Origin: Jingyaoa shaoxingensis
GTDB taxonomy: Bacteria; Bacillota; Clostridia; Lachnospirales; Lachnospiraceae
DNA length: 64,000 nucleotides
Assembly: GCF_014385005.1 (NCBI RefSeq)
Contig: NZ_JACRSZ010000010.1
Span: 75,202-139,201 of the forward strand
Reading direction: 5' to 3'
Of the stretch, positions 1 through 7,919 are shown piece after piece (position 1 is the first letter of the stretch; each line of letters opens with the position of its first letter). Position numbers and translations under genes: made by a program. Below the pieces are notes generated by a model. The model saw only the letters and a list, made by a program, of their open reading frames with translations, was not told where the DNA came from and made no database searches.

Positions 1-827
1 ATAAAATTTTTCGTTTTATAATAAAACTTCGGATTCTTTTTCAGTCGTTTCAGTATAAAAATACTCCCTGCGGTAAACAGACAATAGGTAGCAAGTACCA
101 CCAGTAAGATACTGATAAACAGTGAGCTTATAGCCTCACTGGCCGTTTTGGCCGTAAGTGCCAGATAATATCCTGCTGCCAGTGTCACCACGCCAAGTAA
201 AAAAATCCCTATCTTTACCTTCGGTTCTTTTTCTCCTGTATGATTGCTCTGCAATAAGGTGATCGGATTTCCCACACGAATGGATCTTACATTGTGCAGC
301 AGACAACATGCAAAAATGATACCAAACAACATCATGGTATTTCCAAATGCTTTTGTGGAAAAAAACAGTCCTTCTACCGGTCTCTGCCCTATAATTTTAT
401 ACAGCATTAACAGCATCAGTTTGTTCAAAAAGGTGCCTGTCATCATTCCCACTGCCATAGAGATCAGCGCATATAGGATCGTTTCTGCTGTCATAATATA
501 AGTAATATTCTTTTTGGACATCCCAAGGACACCGTAAAGTCCCATTTCTTTTTTCCGTCCTTTAATCAGAAACTGGTTCGCATAAAATAAAAACAGCACG
601 GAAAATACTGCAGTGATCTGACTGCTTATATCCAAAATAATGGCAATTGTCTGCGCCCCATAAAAGGCTTCTACCCCTTTGTAGTAAATATAAGGGCAAT
701 AGGCCAGAGACTGTAAAATGTAAAAAATCATAACGGTAAATGTTCCTGCCATCAGAAAGGGAATCAGGGTTTTTCTATTTTTTTGCATACCACGAAATAC
801 GAGTTTATTTAAAAGCTTATGATTCAC
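1..827 (-). CDS. BceB-type ABC transporter permease (FtsX fold), 3' end outside the window
   Basis: The reverse strand is open from a GTG at 827 to the left edge, giving about 275 N-terminal residues. The product begins VNHKLLNKLVFRGMQKNRKT, the usual start of bacitracin-type permeases, and then shows hydrophobic segments separated by a basic loop (KGRKKEMGLYGVLGMSKK) typical of FtsX-domain proteins. In this family the permease works with a cytoplasmic ATPase to sense or remove cell-wall-active peptides. The GTG start overlaps the last 11 bases of the ATPase gene, which suggests translational coupling. An internal ATG at 788 is the only other reasonable start and would cut the conserved N-terminus. 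The C-terminal half, including the large extracytoplasmic domain, is not in the window. Confidence 0.85.
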   Translation of the reverse strand, partial: MNHKLLNKLVFRGMQKNRKTLIPFLMAGTFTVMIFYILQSLAYCPYIYYKGVEAFYGAQTIAIILDISSQITAVFSVLFLFYANQFLIKGRKKEMGLYGVLGMSKKNITYIMTAETILYALISMAVGMMTGTFLNKLMLLMLYKIIGQRPVEGLFFSTKAFGNTMMLFGIIFACCLLHNVRSIRVGNPITLLQSNHTGEKEPKVKIGIFLLGVVTLAAGYYLALTAKTASEAISSLFISILLVVLATYCLFTAGSIFILKRLKKNPKFYYKTKNF

Positions 828-1587
828 TGTCCTCTCCCCCTCTCATCAATACCGTTACCGCATCAAAGATCTTATCCAGCATTTCATTTCTGGTCATATC
901 ACCACGATAGATCTGATGGAACACTTCCCCGTCTTTGATGAACATCACACGACTGGCATAACTGGCAGCCACATTACTATGTGTCACCATAAGGATCGTC
1001 TGCCCAGATCGGTTGATCTCACAAAGTTGCTGTAACAGATTCGTTGTTGAACGGGAATCCAGTGCCCCGGTCGGCTCGTCAGCCAGCAAAATACTCGGTC
1101 TGGTGATCAATGCTCTGGCTACCGCCGTTCTCTGCTTCTGTCCGCCAGATACTTCATAAGGATATTTCTTCAGTAACTGATCAATACCAAGGCTCCTGGC
1201 CATCGGTACAACTTTTTGATCCATCGTTTTATGATTCTCTCCTGCCAGTACCAGAGGAAGTCTGATATTATCCTCGATGGTAAAATTATCCAGAAGATTA
1301 AAATCCTGAAAGATAAATCCTAGATTCGTTCTCCGAAAAATCGCCCGTTCATCATCCTTTAACGTGCTATAATCCTTGCCACCCACCAGAACCTTTCCAA
1401 CCGTTGGGGTATCCAGACTGGCCAGGATATTCAGCAATGTTGTCTTTCCACTTCCAGATTCTCCCATGATCGCCACAAACTCTCCCTTTTCCACACTGAA
1501 ATGAACATCGCGTAATGCAGTGATCTCCTCACCACCCATACGTGTTTTATACACTTTTTTGATATGATTTACTTCTAAGACTGCCAT
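817..1587 (-). CDS. BceA-type ABC transporter ATP-binding protein
   Basis: A 256-residue ATPase that should power the adjacent FtsX-type permease. Visible motifs are Walker A GESGSGKT at residues 42-49, signature SGGQKQR near 147, and Walker B LLADEPTGALDS near 166. The Q-loop context FIFQDFNLL is typical of the LolD/MacB/BceA group. It lies downstream of the histidine kinase in the same direction and upstream of the permease, the standard Bce arrangement. A hairpin with a T-run lies between the kinase and this gene, so the transporter genes may be transcribed at a different level from the regulator genes. The substrate cannot be read from the sequence; cell-wall-active peptides are the family expectation. 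Confidence 0.92.
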   Translation of the reverse strand: MAVLEVNHIKKVYKTRMGGEEITALRDVHFSVEKGEFVAIMGESGSGKTTLLNILASLDTPTVGKVLVGGKDYSTLKDDERAIFRRTNLGFIFQDFNLLDNFTIEDNIRLPLVLAGENHKTMDQKVVPMARSLGIDQLLKKYPYEVSGGQKQRTAVARALITRPSILLADEPTGALDSRSTTNLLQQLCEINRSGQTILMVTHSNVAASYASRVMFIKDGEVFHQIYRGDMTRNEMLDKIFDAVTVLMRGGEDSES

Positions 1588-1624
1588 CTCGCATCTCCTT
1601 TATCTCTCTTTTTTATCATCATAA

Positions 1625-1668
1625 CAAAAAAGGAAATGTGCTGCCCTTTTTCTGGCTTACATTTCCTC
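1625..1668 (-). terminator. Terminator-like hairpin between kinase and ABC genes
   Basis: On the minus strand AGGAAATGT (1659-1667) pairs with ACATTTCCT (1631-1639) and is followed by a run of six T. It lies just after the kinase stop and only about 40 bases upstream of the ATPase start, leaving little room for a separate promoter. It may be a leaky terminator that sets the ratio of regulator to transporter. Confidence 0.65.
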
Positions 1669-1677
1669 ATGGTAATC

Positions 1678-2619
1678 TTACATTTCTGTAAGGTCTTTCC
1701 ATTTTACATTCTCCTGTGGCATTGTGATACACATATCGGTTCCTTTTCCTTCTGTGGAAAATACTTCGATCCTATGTCCCAGTTTCTCACAGATTCCTTT
1801 GCAAAGATACAGCCCCAGACCACTGGCCTTTTTATCCATCCGTCCGTTGTATCCGGTAAAACCCTTTTCAAAGATTCTCGGCAGGTCTTCACTCCTGATT
1901 CCGATTCCGGTATCACGAATGGTAAGGCGTATTCCTTCATCGCCCTTTTCTGCAAAAATTGTGACGCTTCCCTGTCTGGTATATTTTAGTGCATTGGATA
2001 ATATCTGTTCCAGTACAAAACAGAACCATTTTTCATCCGTAAGCACACGATAGTCCAGATCCCCCAGCTTTATGGCAATATGATTATGAATAAACACAAA
2101 CGCATATTTTTTTACCGTCTGGCGTACCAGTGCTTCCAACGAATTCCGTTCCAGTACCAAATCGTTACTCATCTCTTCAAAACGCAGATAGTTCAGTGCC
2201 ATTTCCACATAATTTTCGATCTTAAATAACTCCTGACGACAGTCAGCGGTATCTGTTTCTTCTGACTGCAATAACAGATGCATCGCTGCAATAGGCGTCT
2301 TGATCTGATGCGCCCACAGTGCAAAGAAGTCCTGTTTTTCCCGTAAATTTTCCCATTTTTGATTTTCCTCCCGATGATTTCTCTGTAGATTTCTTATCTC
2401 TTCCTGATATTCCTCGTTTTTCTTTTTGAAAAAACGGTATTGTATACAGAGAACCATCAGCCATACTGCTATATTCAATGCAATCAGATATATCATATAC
2501 TCTGTCGGTATGTTATACAGGGCAGACACTCCGAACGTAGTAAGTACTATGACCGGTTCCATACAAAATAAACCTGCATATTCTGTCACAAACCGCTTTC
2601 TGCCATTTTTCACTTTCAT
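1678..2619 (-). CDS. Intramembrane-sensing histidine kinase (BceS-like)
   Basis: A 313-residue sensor kinase with two closely spaced membrane segments (about 16-37 and 41-60) and almost no extracytoplasmic loop, as in BceS kinases that take their signal from the partner ABC permease. The phosphoacceptor is H104 in LWAHQIKTPI. The ATP-binding domain shows the N-box ILSNALKYT, the G1 box RDTGIGI and the G2 box SGLGLYLCK. Its start overlaps the response regulator stop by four bases (ATGA). The expected partner is the regulator directly upstream; the expected targets are the ABC genes directly downstream. Confidence 0.93.
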   Translation of the reverse strand: MKVKNGRKRFVTEYAGLFCMEPVIVLTTFGVSALYNIPTEYMIYLIALNIAVWLMVLCIQYRFFKKKNEEYQEEIRNLQRNHREENQKWENLREKQDFFALWAHQIKTPIAAMHLLLQSEETDTADCRQELFKIENYVEMALNYLRFEEMSNDLVLERNSLEALVRQTVKKYAFVFIHNHIAIKLGDLDYRVLTDEKWFCFVLEQILSNALKYTRQGSVTIFAEKGDEGIRLTIRDTGIGIRSEDLPRIFEKGFTGYNGRMDKKASGLGLYLCKGICEKLGHRIEVFSTEGKGTDMCITMPQENVKWKDLTEM

Positions 2620-3296
2620 TCTTCTTTTCCCACCATATATCCGATTCCTCTTTTTGTTCCTATAAAATCTCTCACACCGGCCATTTCCAGCTTCTTGCGG
2701 ATTCTGGTCACATTTACCGTCAATGTATTATCATCCACGAATTCATCATTTCCCCACAGACGCTCCATGATGGTTTCCCTGCTGACTACTTTTCCCTGTT
2801 TCTCCATCAGCGTCTTTAGTATCAGAAATTCATTCTTCGTCAGTTCCACTCTTTTTCCACTGACAGATCCGCTGGTGTCATCCAGATTCAGACATACTTC
2901 CCCACATTCCAGAGTATGGGATGTCAGGTCTGCTCCATAACTTCTGCGCAGCACCGCCTGCAGCTTTGCCGTAAGTACCTGCAGATCAAAGGGCTTTGAA
3001 ATGAAATCATCCCCGCCCATGTTCATTGCCATCACAATATTCATATTATCATCCACCGAGGACAGGAACACAATCGGCACCCTGGAATTTTTTCGGATCT
3101 GGGAACACCAATAAAAGCCATTATAATAAGGCAGCTTGATATCCATAATGATAATATCCGGCTGAAAATCGGTTGCTTCCTCATCAATCTTTTCAAAGTC
3201 TTTGGCACACCTGACCTGCATCTGCCAGGTCATGAGATGGTCTGCCACTGACTTTGCAATCACCGGATCATCTTCTACGATCAATACTTTATTCAA
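2616..3296 (-). CDS. OmpR-family response regulator (BceR-like)
   Basis: A 226-residue transcription factor: receiver domain at 1-115 with acidic pocket E8-D9-D10, phosphorylated Asp D52 (IIIMDIKLP) and the conserved Lys in FISKPFD, then an OmpR-type winged helix from about 130 to the end. The start is a TTG at 3296: a good GGGAGG site lies at the right distance, while the nearby ATG is out of frame and closes at once. It is the first gene of a regulator-kinase-ATPase-permease series. It is divergent from a MATE pump gene, and the shared intergenic region carries an inverted repeat that could be its binding site. Confidence 0.93.
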   Translation of the reverse strand: MNKVLIVEDDPVIAKSVADHLMTWQMQVRCAKDFEKIDEEATDFQPDIIIMDIKLPYYNGFYWCSQIRKNSRVPIVFLSSVDDNMNIVMAMNMGGDDFISKPFDLQVLTAKLQAVLRRSYGADLTSHTLECGEVCLNLDDTSGSVSGKRVELTKNEFLILKTLMEKQGKVVSRETIMERLWGNDEFVDDNTLTVNVTRIRKKLEMAGVRDFIGTKRGIGYMVGKEE

Positions 3297-3337
3297 CTTT
3301 TCATCCCTCCCTGCTTATCTTTTTCTTAAATCCGCAA

Positions 3338-3376
3338 TTTACATCTAGCATAACACTTGCTATACTAACAGCGCAA
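3338..3376. promoter_or_regulatory. Divergent promoters with an inverted repeat
   Basis: Plus strand, towards the MATE gene: -35 TTTACA (3338-3343), 17-base spacer, -10 TATACT (3361-3366). Minus strand, towards the response regulator: -35 TTGCGC (rc of 3371-3376), 18-base spacer, -10 TATGCT (rc of 3347-3352). The repeat TAGCA-N7-TGCTA (about 3346-3362) overlaps both promoters, so one bound regulator could affect both genes. The assignment to the adjacent response regulator is inference. Confidence 0.55.
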
Positions 3377-3399
3377 GAAAAGAAAAAGGAATGATTTAT

Positions 3400-4761
3400 A
3401 TGAAACGAATTGATTTTGAAAATGGAACCATAACTGGAAATATTTTGGGGGCTGGTCTTCCCATGCTGGTGGCCCAGCTTTTAAATCTCTTGTATAACGT
3501 GGTGGATCGTATCTACATTGCACGTATTCCCGGAGAGGGAACGGCTGCCCTTGGCGCTGTCGGTCTGTGTTTTCCACTGATTGTCATTATCACCGCCTTT
3601 GCCAACCTGTTCGGCAGCGGCGGTGCTCCGTTGTTTTCTATTTACAGAGGAAAAAAGAAAGAACCGGAAGCAGTCTGCATTATGAATACTTCCTTCACCA
3701 TGTTGTCTGCCAGTGCTCTGATCCTGCTGGTGATTGGTCTGTGTTTTGCCCGCCCGCTTTTAATCCTGTTCGGTGCATCTTCAGAAGCCCTGACTTATGC
3801 TCTGCCGTATCTGATGGTTTACCTGATCGGCACACTTCCATCCATGTTATCCGTAGGTATGAATCCTTTTATTAATGCACAGGGCTATTCTGTCATCGGT
3901 ATGATCTCCGTAGCCATCGGTGCAGTAGCTAATATGCTTCTGGATCCGCTGTTTATTTTCGTTCTGGGATTTGGCATTCGCGGTGCTGCCATTGCAACTG
4001 TGATCTCGCAGGTTCTGTCCGCGGTTTTTGTCCTCTATTTCCTTACCCGAAAATCAGAACTAAAGGTAAGACTGCTTCATAAAAGTGAAGTTCCGAAATG
4101 TCTGGGCTATGCAAAAAATATCACCAGCCTGGGAACTGCCGGATTTATCATGCAGATTACCAACAGCCTGGTAACGATCTGCTGTAATAACGTGCTTTCC
4201 GTTACCGGTGGTGATATCTACATTTCTGTCATGACAATTGTATCCAGTGTACGCCAGCTGGTCGAGACACCAATCTATGCTATGAATGAAGGAACTTCAC
4301 CTATCTTAAGCTACAATTACGGTGCTGTCCGTCCAGCACGGGTGCGGAAGGCCATCCTGGTTTTGGGCATGATGATTCTCGCTTATACAGCTGTGATGTG
4401 GAGTCTGATCATCCTGGTTCCGGGTACTCTGATTCGCGTCTTTACTTCAGATACTTCTCTGGTTCAGGACACTATTCCGGCATTGAATCAGTATTTTGCA
4501 GCCTTTATTTTCATGGATCTGCAGTATATCGGCCAGACTGTATTCAAATCTCTGAACAAAAAGAAGCAGGCGATCTTCTTCTCCCTGCTTCGTAAAGTCT
4601 TTATTGTGGTACCGCTCACCTATCTGATGCCATATGCACTGCACATGGGAACCAGAGGTGTATTCCTGGCCGAACCGGTGTCTAATATCATCGGTGGAAG
4701 CCTCTGCTTTATCACAATGCTGTGCATTGTACTTCCGGAACTGAAACGTATGGAGAAGTAA
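3400..4761 (+). CDS. MATE family efflux transporter
   Basis: An integral membrane protein of about 453 residues with 12 predicted hydrophobic segments and the MATE pattern of two homologous halves (N half starting ITGNILGAGLPMLVAQLLNL, second half starting near GTAGFIMQITNSLV). MATE proteins export cationic drugs or metabolites using Na+ or H+ gradients. The ATG at 3400 is preferred because AAAGGA (3385-3390) then sits nine bases upstream; the ATG at 3391 would touch the ribosome-binding site. The gene is divergent from the BceRS-type regulator. Its stop codon lies in the loop of a perfect 12-base-pair palindrome (4747-4774). Confidence 0.92.
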   Translation: MKRIDFENGTITGNILGAGLPMLVAQLLNLLYNVVDRIYIARIPGEGTAALGAVGLCFPLIVIITAFANLFGSGGAPLFSIYRGKKKEPEAVCIMNTSFTMLSASALILLVIGLCFARPLLILFGASSEALTYALPYLMVYLIGTLPSMLSVGMNPFINAQGYSVIGMISVAIGAVANMLLDPLFIFVLGFGIRGAAIATVISQVLSAVFVLYFLTRKSELKVRLLHKSEVPKCLGYAKNITSLGTAGFIMQITNSLVTICCNNVLSVTGGDIYISVMTIVSSVRQLVETPIYAMNEGTSPILSYNYGAVRPARVRKAILVLGMMILAYTAVMWSLIILVPGTLIRVFTSDTSLVQDTIPALNQYFAAFIFMDLQYIGQTVFKSLNKKKQAIFFSLLRKVFIVVPLTYLMPYALHMGTRGVFLAEPVSNIIGGSLCFITMLCIVLPELKRMEK

Positions 4762-4774
4762 TCTTCTCCATACG
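4747..4774 (+). repeat. Perfect palindrome enclosing the MATE stop codon
   Basis: CGTATGGAGAAG (4747-4758) pairs perfectly with CTTCTCCATACG (4763-4774); the loop TAAT contains the TAA stop. There is no T-run after it, so it is not a standard terminator. It could protect the transcript 3' end or pause ribosomes at termination. Confidence 0.6.
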
Positions 4775-4810
4775 GCCAGCCCAGTACACAATTCCCAGTT
4801 TTCCATTATC

Positions 4811-5125
4811 TTAAGATGTTTCTCTCTTCAATTCTATCAGTTCATGACCTATTCCTTCCCTCTGAAAACATGGTTCTATATACAACTTATAGATTTCTGT
4901 TTCCTTCATTTGCAGGAATCCTCTGATTAGTCCGTCATCATATACATAAAGGTTCTGGTATACTTCTTTCCTTTTCAGATACTGCTCTATGAACGATACT
5001 ACCTGCAATTCTCCGAAGGAATAGGATTCATCTTTGAATATTGGCAGATAATTGATTCTGTTATTGAATACAAAAATTTCAGCAATTCTTGATAAATCTT
5101 TAGTCTGTGCACTACTGATAAAATA
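4811..5125 (-). pseudogene. GNAT acetyltransferase relic
   Basis: The reading frame encodes AQTKDLSRIAEIFVFNNRIN, then FKDESYSFGELQVVSFIEQY and a piece of the acetyl-CoA binding strand ending QREGIGHELIELKRETS. This matches the N-terminal two thirds of small GNAT N-acetyltransferases, which normally reach about 150 residues. There is no ATG at the expected start (an ATC stands there), and the protein stops right after the Q-x-x-G-x-G/A loop, losing the last third. Both ends being broken points to a decaying gene. A short internal start at 5008 would make only 65 residues and is unlikely to be functional. Confidence 0.7.
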
Positions 5126-5184
5126 TCAGCATTATTGCTGACAAGAACCACCTAGGCTCGAAATAGCCTTTACAGCCACTTTCG

Positions 5185-5245
5185 AATATAAAATCACCTT
5201 CAGGCTGTTCTTTTGGTAGATCATTGCCTGAAGGTGAACTTTTTA
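5185..5245 (-). terminator. Rho-independent terminator after the nitroreductase remnant
   Basis: TCACCTTCAGGC (5194-5205) and GCCTGAAGGTGA (5226-5237) form a perfect 12-base-pair stem with a 20-base loop. T-rich sequence flanks it on both sides, so it could act in both directions; the only gene ending here is the minus-strand nitroreductase remnant. Confidence 0.7.
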
Positions 5246-5692
5246 TTACATATAGGTTACTGTTTCTGTCAGCTCTTTTCTGCTGTTATGATTTGGAAGT
5301 GCTTTTGTTCCTTCTACTGCAATTCCAAGATCCAGCAGCATCAGGACTTCTTCGTCTTCTGGAAGATTAAGTGCCTGTGCCAGTTCATCTGGATTAAAAA
5401 AATTGATCCAGCAGCTGTCAACGCCTTCATTATAAGCTGCCAGCAGCATATGTGTTGCTACAATGCTGGCATCCTCGATTCCCGAATCTCTTTTTTCACC
5501 CGGATAAGTAAATACATTGTTTTTATTATAAGCTACCACTAAAACCACCGGTGCACCATATCGGCAAGGTGTCACTTTATCAATGGCAGCTAATCCGTTC
5601 TCAGACTGTACCACATAAATATGCTGTTCCTGAAGATTTTTTGCTGTGGGAGCAACACGTCCTGCTTCCAAAATCTTATCCAGTTTTTCCTC
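5246..5692 (-). pseudogene. Nitroreductase-family protein, N-terminus deleted
   Basis: The frame reads EEKLDKILEAGRVAPTAKN and continues through the nitroreductase fold (TPCRYGAPVVLVVAYNK, SIVATHMLLAAYNEGVDSCW, LDLGIAVEG). Members bind FMN and reduce nitro compounds or quinones with NAD(P)H. The first 20-25 residues, which carry the Arg-rich FMN-phosphate contact (usually R-x-S-x-R), are missing, and an in-frame stop lies at 5693-5695. The only internal start is a TTG at 5671 (141 residues) without a convincing ribosome-binding site. The upstream gene ends ten bases away, so a deletion probably removed the promoter and start. Residual function is possible but unlikely. Confidence 0.7.
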
Positions 5693-5701
5693 TCATTGGT
5701 G

Positions 5702-6613
5702 TTAAAAAAGATCCAGCATATTATCCAGGTAGATTTTTTCCCTGACATGGATCTGATATTCCGGTCTGGTCATATAATATAACAGGAATTCCAGAATCAG
5801 TGCGCTTCCAAGCCCCCGGCCTTCGATCTTAAAATCAGAAAATCCCATCGGCCGATACACATCTTTGATGTCTGCCACACTGATAAATCCTGGATTCGTC
5901 ATTGCTTTGGAAAACAGATATCCGCCTTCTGCCCCAGGTGCATGGCAATCATGTTCCGGGCAGCTTTCTCCCAGATTTTTCCGGCTGACGGATTCGTAAC
6001 AGACTTTTCTGTCTTTGCAGCCAAACCAGCAGCATTCATTGCACAGGAATTCTACTTTTTCTTTCTGGCTGTCACTCATCCGATTCAATTTGTCAAACAT
6101 TTTGTTCAGGCGAAAATCCGGTACGACATAGCGGAATTCTTCCCGATTCACTTCCTCCAGAAACCGTTGAAAATCAGTCAAGACTTTTGTTGTCGAAGAA
6201 ACAAAATAAAGATCTTGATACATATTCTGCAAATAGTCCAATAGCAACTCTGAATGAAGAATCACTCCATTTTTTACTTCCGTTTGTTTTTCAAACAACT
6301 CACATAATGCATTACATTTCCGATCCTGCAGATGTTCCTTCCTCAAAAGTGAATTGCTGAATGTCAGTCTGGCAGATATCTTATATTCCTGCATTAATGC
6401 CAGCACTTTTTGTGGATCTGCATCTCCAAACGAGGTACGTCCTCCACCCCAGATACAGTCAGATGGTGCTCCGTATATCGACCCAATCTCGCACCAATCA
6501 TAAAAGTATTCCCTGTGCTCTCGGAATACTGGCAGAAAGACTCGATAAAGTTCATAAAATTCAAATAATCCTGGAAGATGATAGTATATCTTCTTATCTG
6601 TTATTTTGTTCAC
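5702..6613 (-). CDS. Uncharacterised protein resembling U32-peptidase / UbiU-V barrels, Cys-rich
   Basis: About 303 residues from a GTG at 6613; an ATG at 6685 would add 24 residues that look like upstream non-coding sequence. I cannot assign a function. The middle (HSELLLDYL, LYFVSSTTKVLTDF, YVVPDFRLN) and the end (GFSDFKIEGRGLGSALILEF) resemble U32-type TIM-barrel proteins, some of which (UbiU/UbiV, RlhA) carry an Fe-S cluster and hydroxylate substrates. A Cys cluster (CNECCWFGCKDRKVC, then CPEHDC) could bind a metal cluster. No signal peptide or membrane segment is seen. It sits alone between the nitroreductase remnant and a divergent glycerate kinase. Confidence 0.7.
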   Translation of the reverse strand: MNKITDKKIYYHLPGLFEFYELYRVFLPVFREHREYFYDWCEIGSIYGAPSDCIWGGGRTSFGDADPQKVLALMQEYKISARLTFSNSLLRKEHLQDRKCNALCELFEKQTEVKNGVILHSELLLDYLQNMYQDLYFVSSTTKVLTDFQRFLEEVNREEFRYVVPDFRLNKMFDKLNRMSDSQKEKVEFLCNECCWFGCKDRKVCYESVSRKNLGESCPEHDCHAPGAEGGYLFSKAMTNPGFISVADIKDVYRPMGFSDFKIEGRGLGSALILEFLLYYMTRPEYQIHVREKIYLDNMLDLF

Positions 6614-6754
6614 CCCATCCCATGCATAATTCGTATAACATAATCTAATTACACTGAATGTAACACAGAAAAAGTACCTGTGCAAATATAATTTCTTATT
6701 TTATTCTAAACACTATTTCGTTATAATAAAGGAAATACTGAGGAGGTTTTTCAT

Positions 6755-7882
6755 ATGAAAGTTGTCGTAGCAATTGATTCATTAAAAGGAAGTTTAAGTT
6801 CTATAAAAGCCGGTATGGCGATCAGAGATGGAGTTCTTGCCGCAAAACCAGATGCGGAAGTGATTGTAAAACCACTGGCTGACGGCGGGGAAGGCACGAC
6901 AGATGCCCTGATTGAAGGAATGAACGGGAAACGAATAGATCTGACTGTTACCGGTCCGATGGGCACTCCGGTTAATGCTTATTATGGATATCTTGCAGAC
7001 TGTCATACAGCCGTTATGGAAATGGCATCCGCCGCTGGGATCACGCTCGTCCCGGCTGCAGAGAAAAATCCTCTTCTTGCTACCAGCTACGGCGTCGGCG
7101 AAATGATGAACGACGCTCTCCAGAAGGGCTGCCGCAATTTCATCATTGGCATCGGTGGAAGCGCCACTAATGACGGCGGCATCGGAATGTTAAAAGCACT
7201 TGGCGTACGTTTTTTTGATGAAAACGGGGAGGATACCGGCGAAGGCGGACAGGCTCTGGCAAGAGTGGCACAGATCGATGTTTCCGGTTTGAATCCACTT
7301 TTAAAAGAATGCCATATTCAGGTTGCCTGTGATGTAAATAATCCACTTTGTGGTGAAAATGGCTCCACTTATGTGTATGGTCCGCAAAAGGGGGTAACTG
7401 AAAATATGAAAAAACAGTTAGATGAAGATATGACGCATTTCGCCATGGTCACATCAGAGACTCTTGGGAATGATTATCATGATACTCCAGGCGCCGGTGC
7501 CGCCGGAGGTCTCGGATTCGCATTCCTCTCCTATATCGGTGCAACGCTGACCCCCGGCATTAAACTGATTCTGGATGCGGTTAGACTGGAACAGGAACTC
7601 CCAAATACCGACATTGTAGTTACCGGAGAAGGTTGTCTGGATTTTCAGACTGCCATGGGGAAGGCTCCTGTAGGCGTTGCCAGACTAGCCAAGAAATACC
7701 ATGCAAAGGTGATCGCATTTGCCGGAAGTGTTACAAAAGAAGCTTCCGCCTGTAATAAAGAGGGAATTGATGCGTTCTTCCCGATCCTGCGAAGCGTCTG
7801 TACATTAGAGGAAGCTGTGGATCCTGCCAATGCAAGAGCAAATTTGACTGCAACTGTCGAGCAGGTATTCCGACTGCTTTAA
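6755..7882 (+). CDS. glxK: Glycerate 2-kinase
   Basis: A 375-residue cytoplasmic kinase that phosphorylates D-glycerate, feeding it into glycolysis. The start MKVVVAIDSLKGSLSS, the glycine-rich segment GIGGSATNDGGIGMLKALG, and the closing pattern DIVVTGEGCLDFQT with GKAPVGVARLAKK are characteristic of the GarK/GlxK family, and the length is normal. GAGGAGG lies 7-8 bases before the ATG, and a -10 like TATAAT is at 6722-6727. It is a single-gene unit closed by a hairpin terminator. No other glycerate or glyoxylate gene is nearby. Confidence 0.93.
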   Translation: MKVVVAIDSLKGSLSSIKAGMAIRDGVLAAKPDAEVIVKPLADGGEGTTDALIEGMNGKRIDLTVTGPMGTPVNAYYGYLADCHTAVMEMASAAGITLVPAAEKNPLLATSYGVGEMMNDALQKGCRNFIIGIGGSATNDGGIGMLKALGVRFFDENGEDTGEGGQALARVAQIDVSGLNPLLKECHIQVACDVNNPLCGENGSTYVYGPQKGVTENMKKQLDEDMTHFAMVTSETLGNDYHDTPGAGAAGGLGFAFLSYIGATLTPGIKLILDAVRLEQELPNTDIVVTGEGCLDFQTAMGKAPVGVARLAKKYHAKVIAFAGSVTKEASACNKEGIDAFFPILRSVCTLEEAVDPANARANLTATVEQVFRLL

Positions 7883-7884
7883 AC

Positions 7885-7914
7885 GAAAGGGACCTGTGCG
7901 GTCCCTTTTTCTGT
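7885..7914 (+). terminator. Rho-independent terminator of glycerate kinase gene
   Basis: AAGGGACC (7887-7894) pairs with GGTCCCTT (7900-7907), followed by TTTTTC. It may also serve the convergent ABC transporter gene ending at 7920. Confidence 0.85.
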
Positions 7915-7919
7915 ATCTG

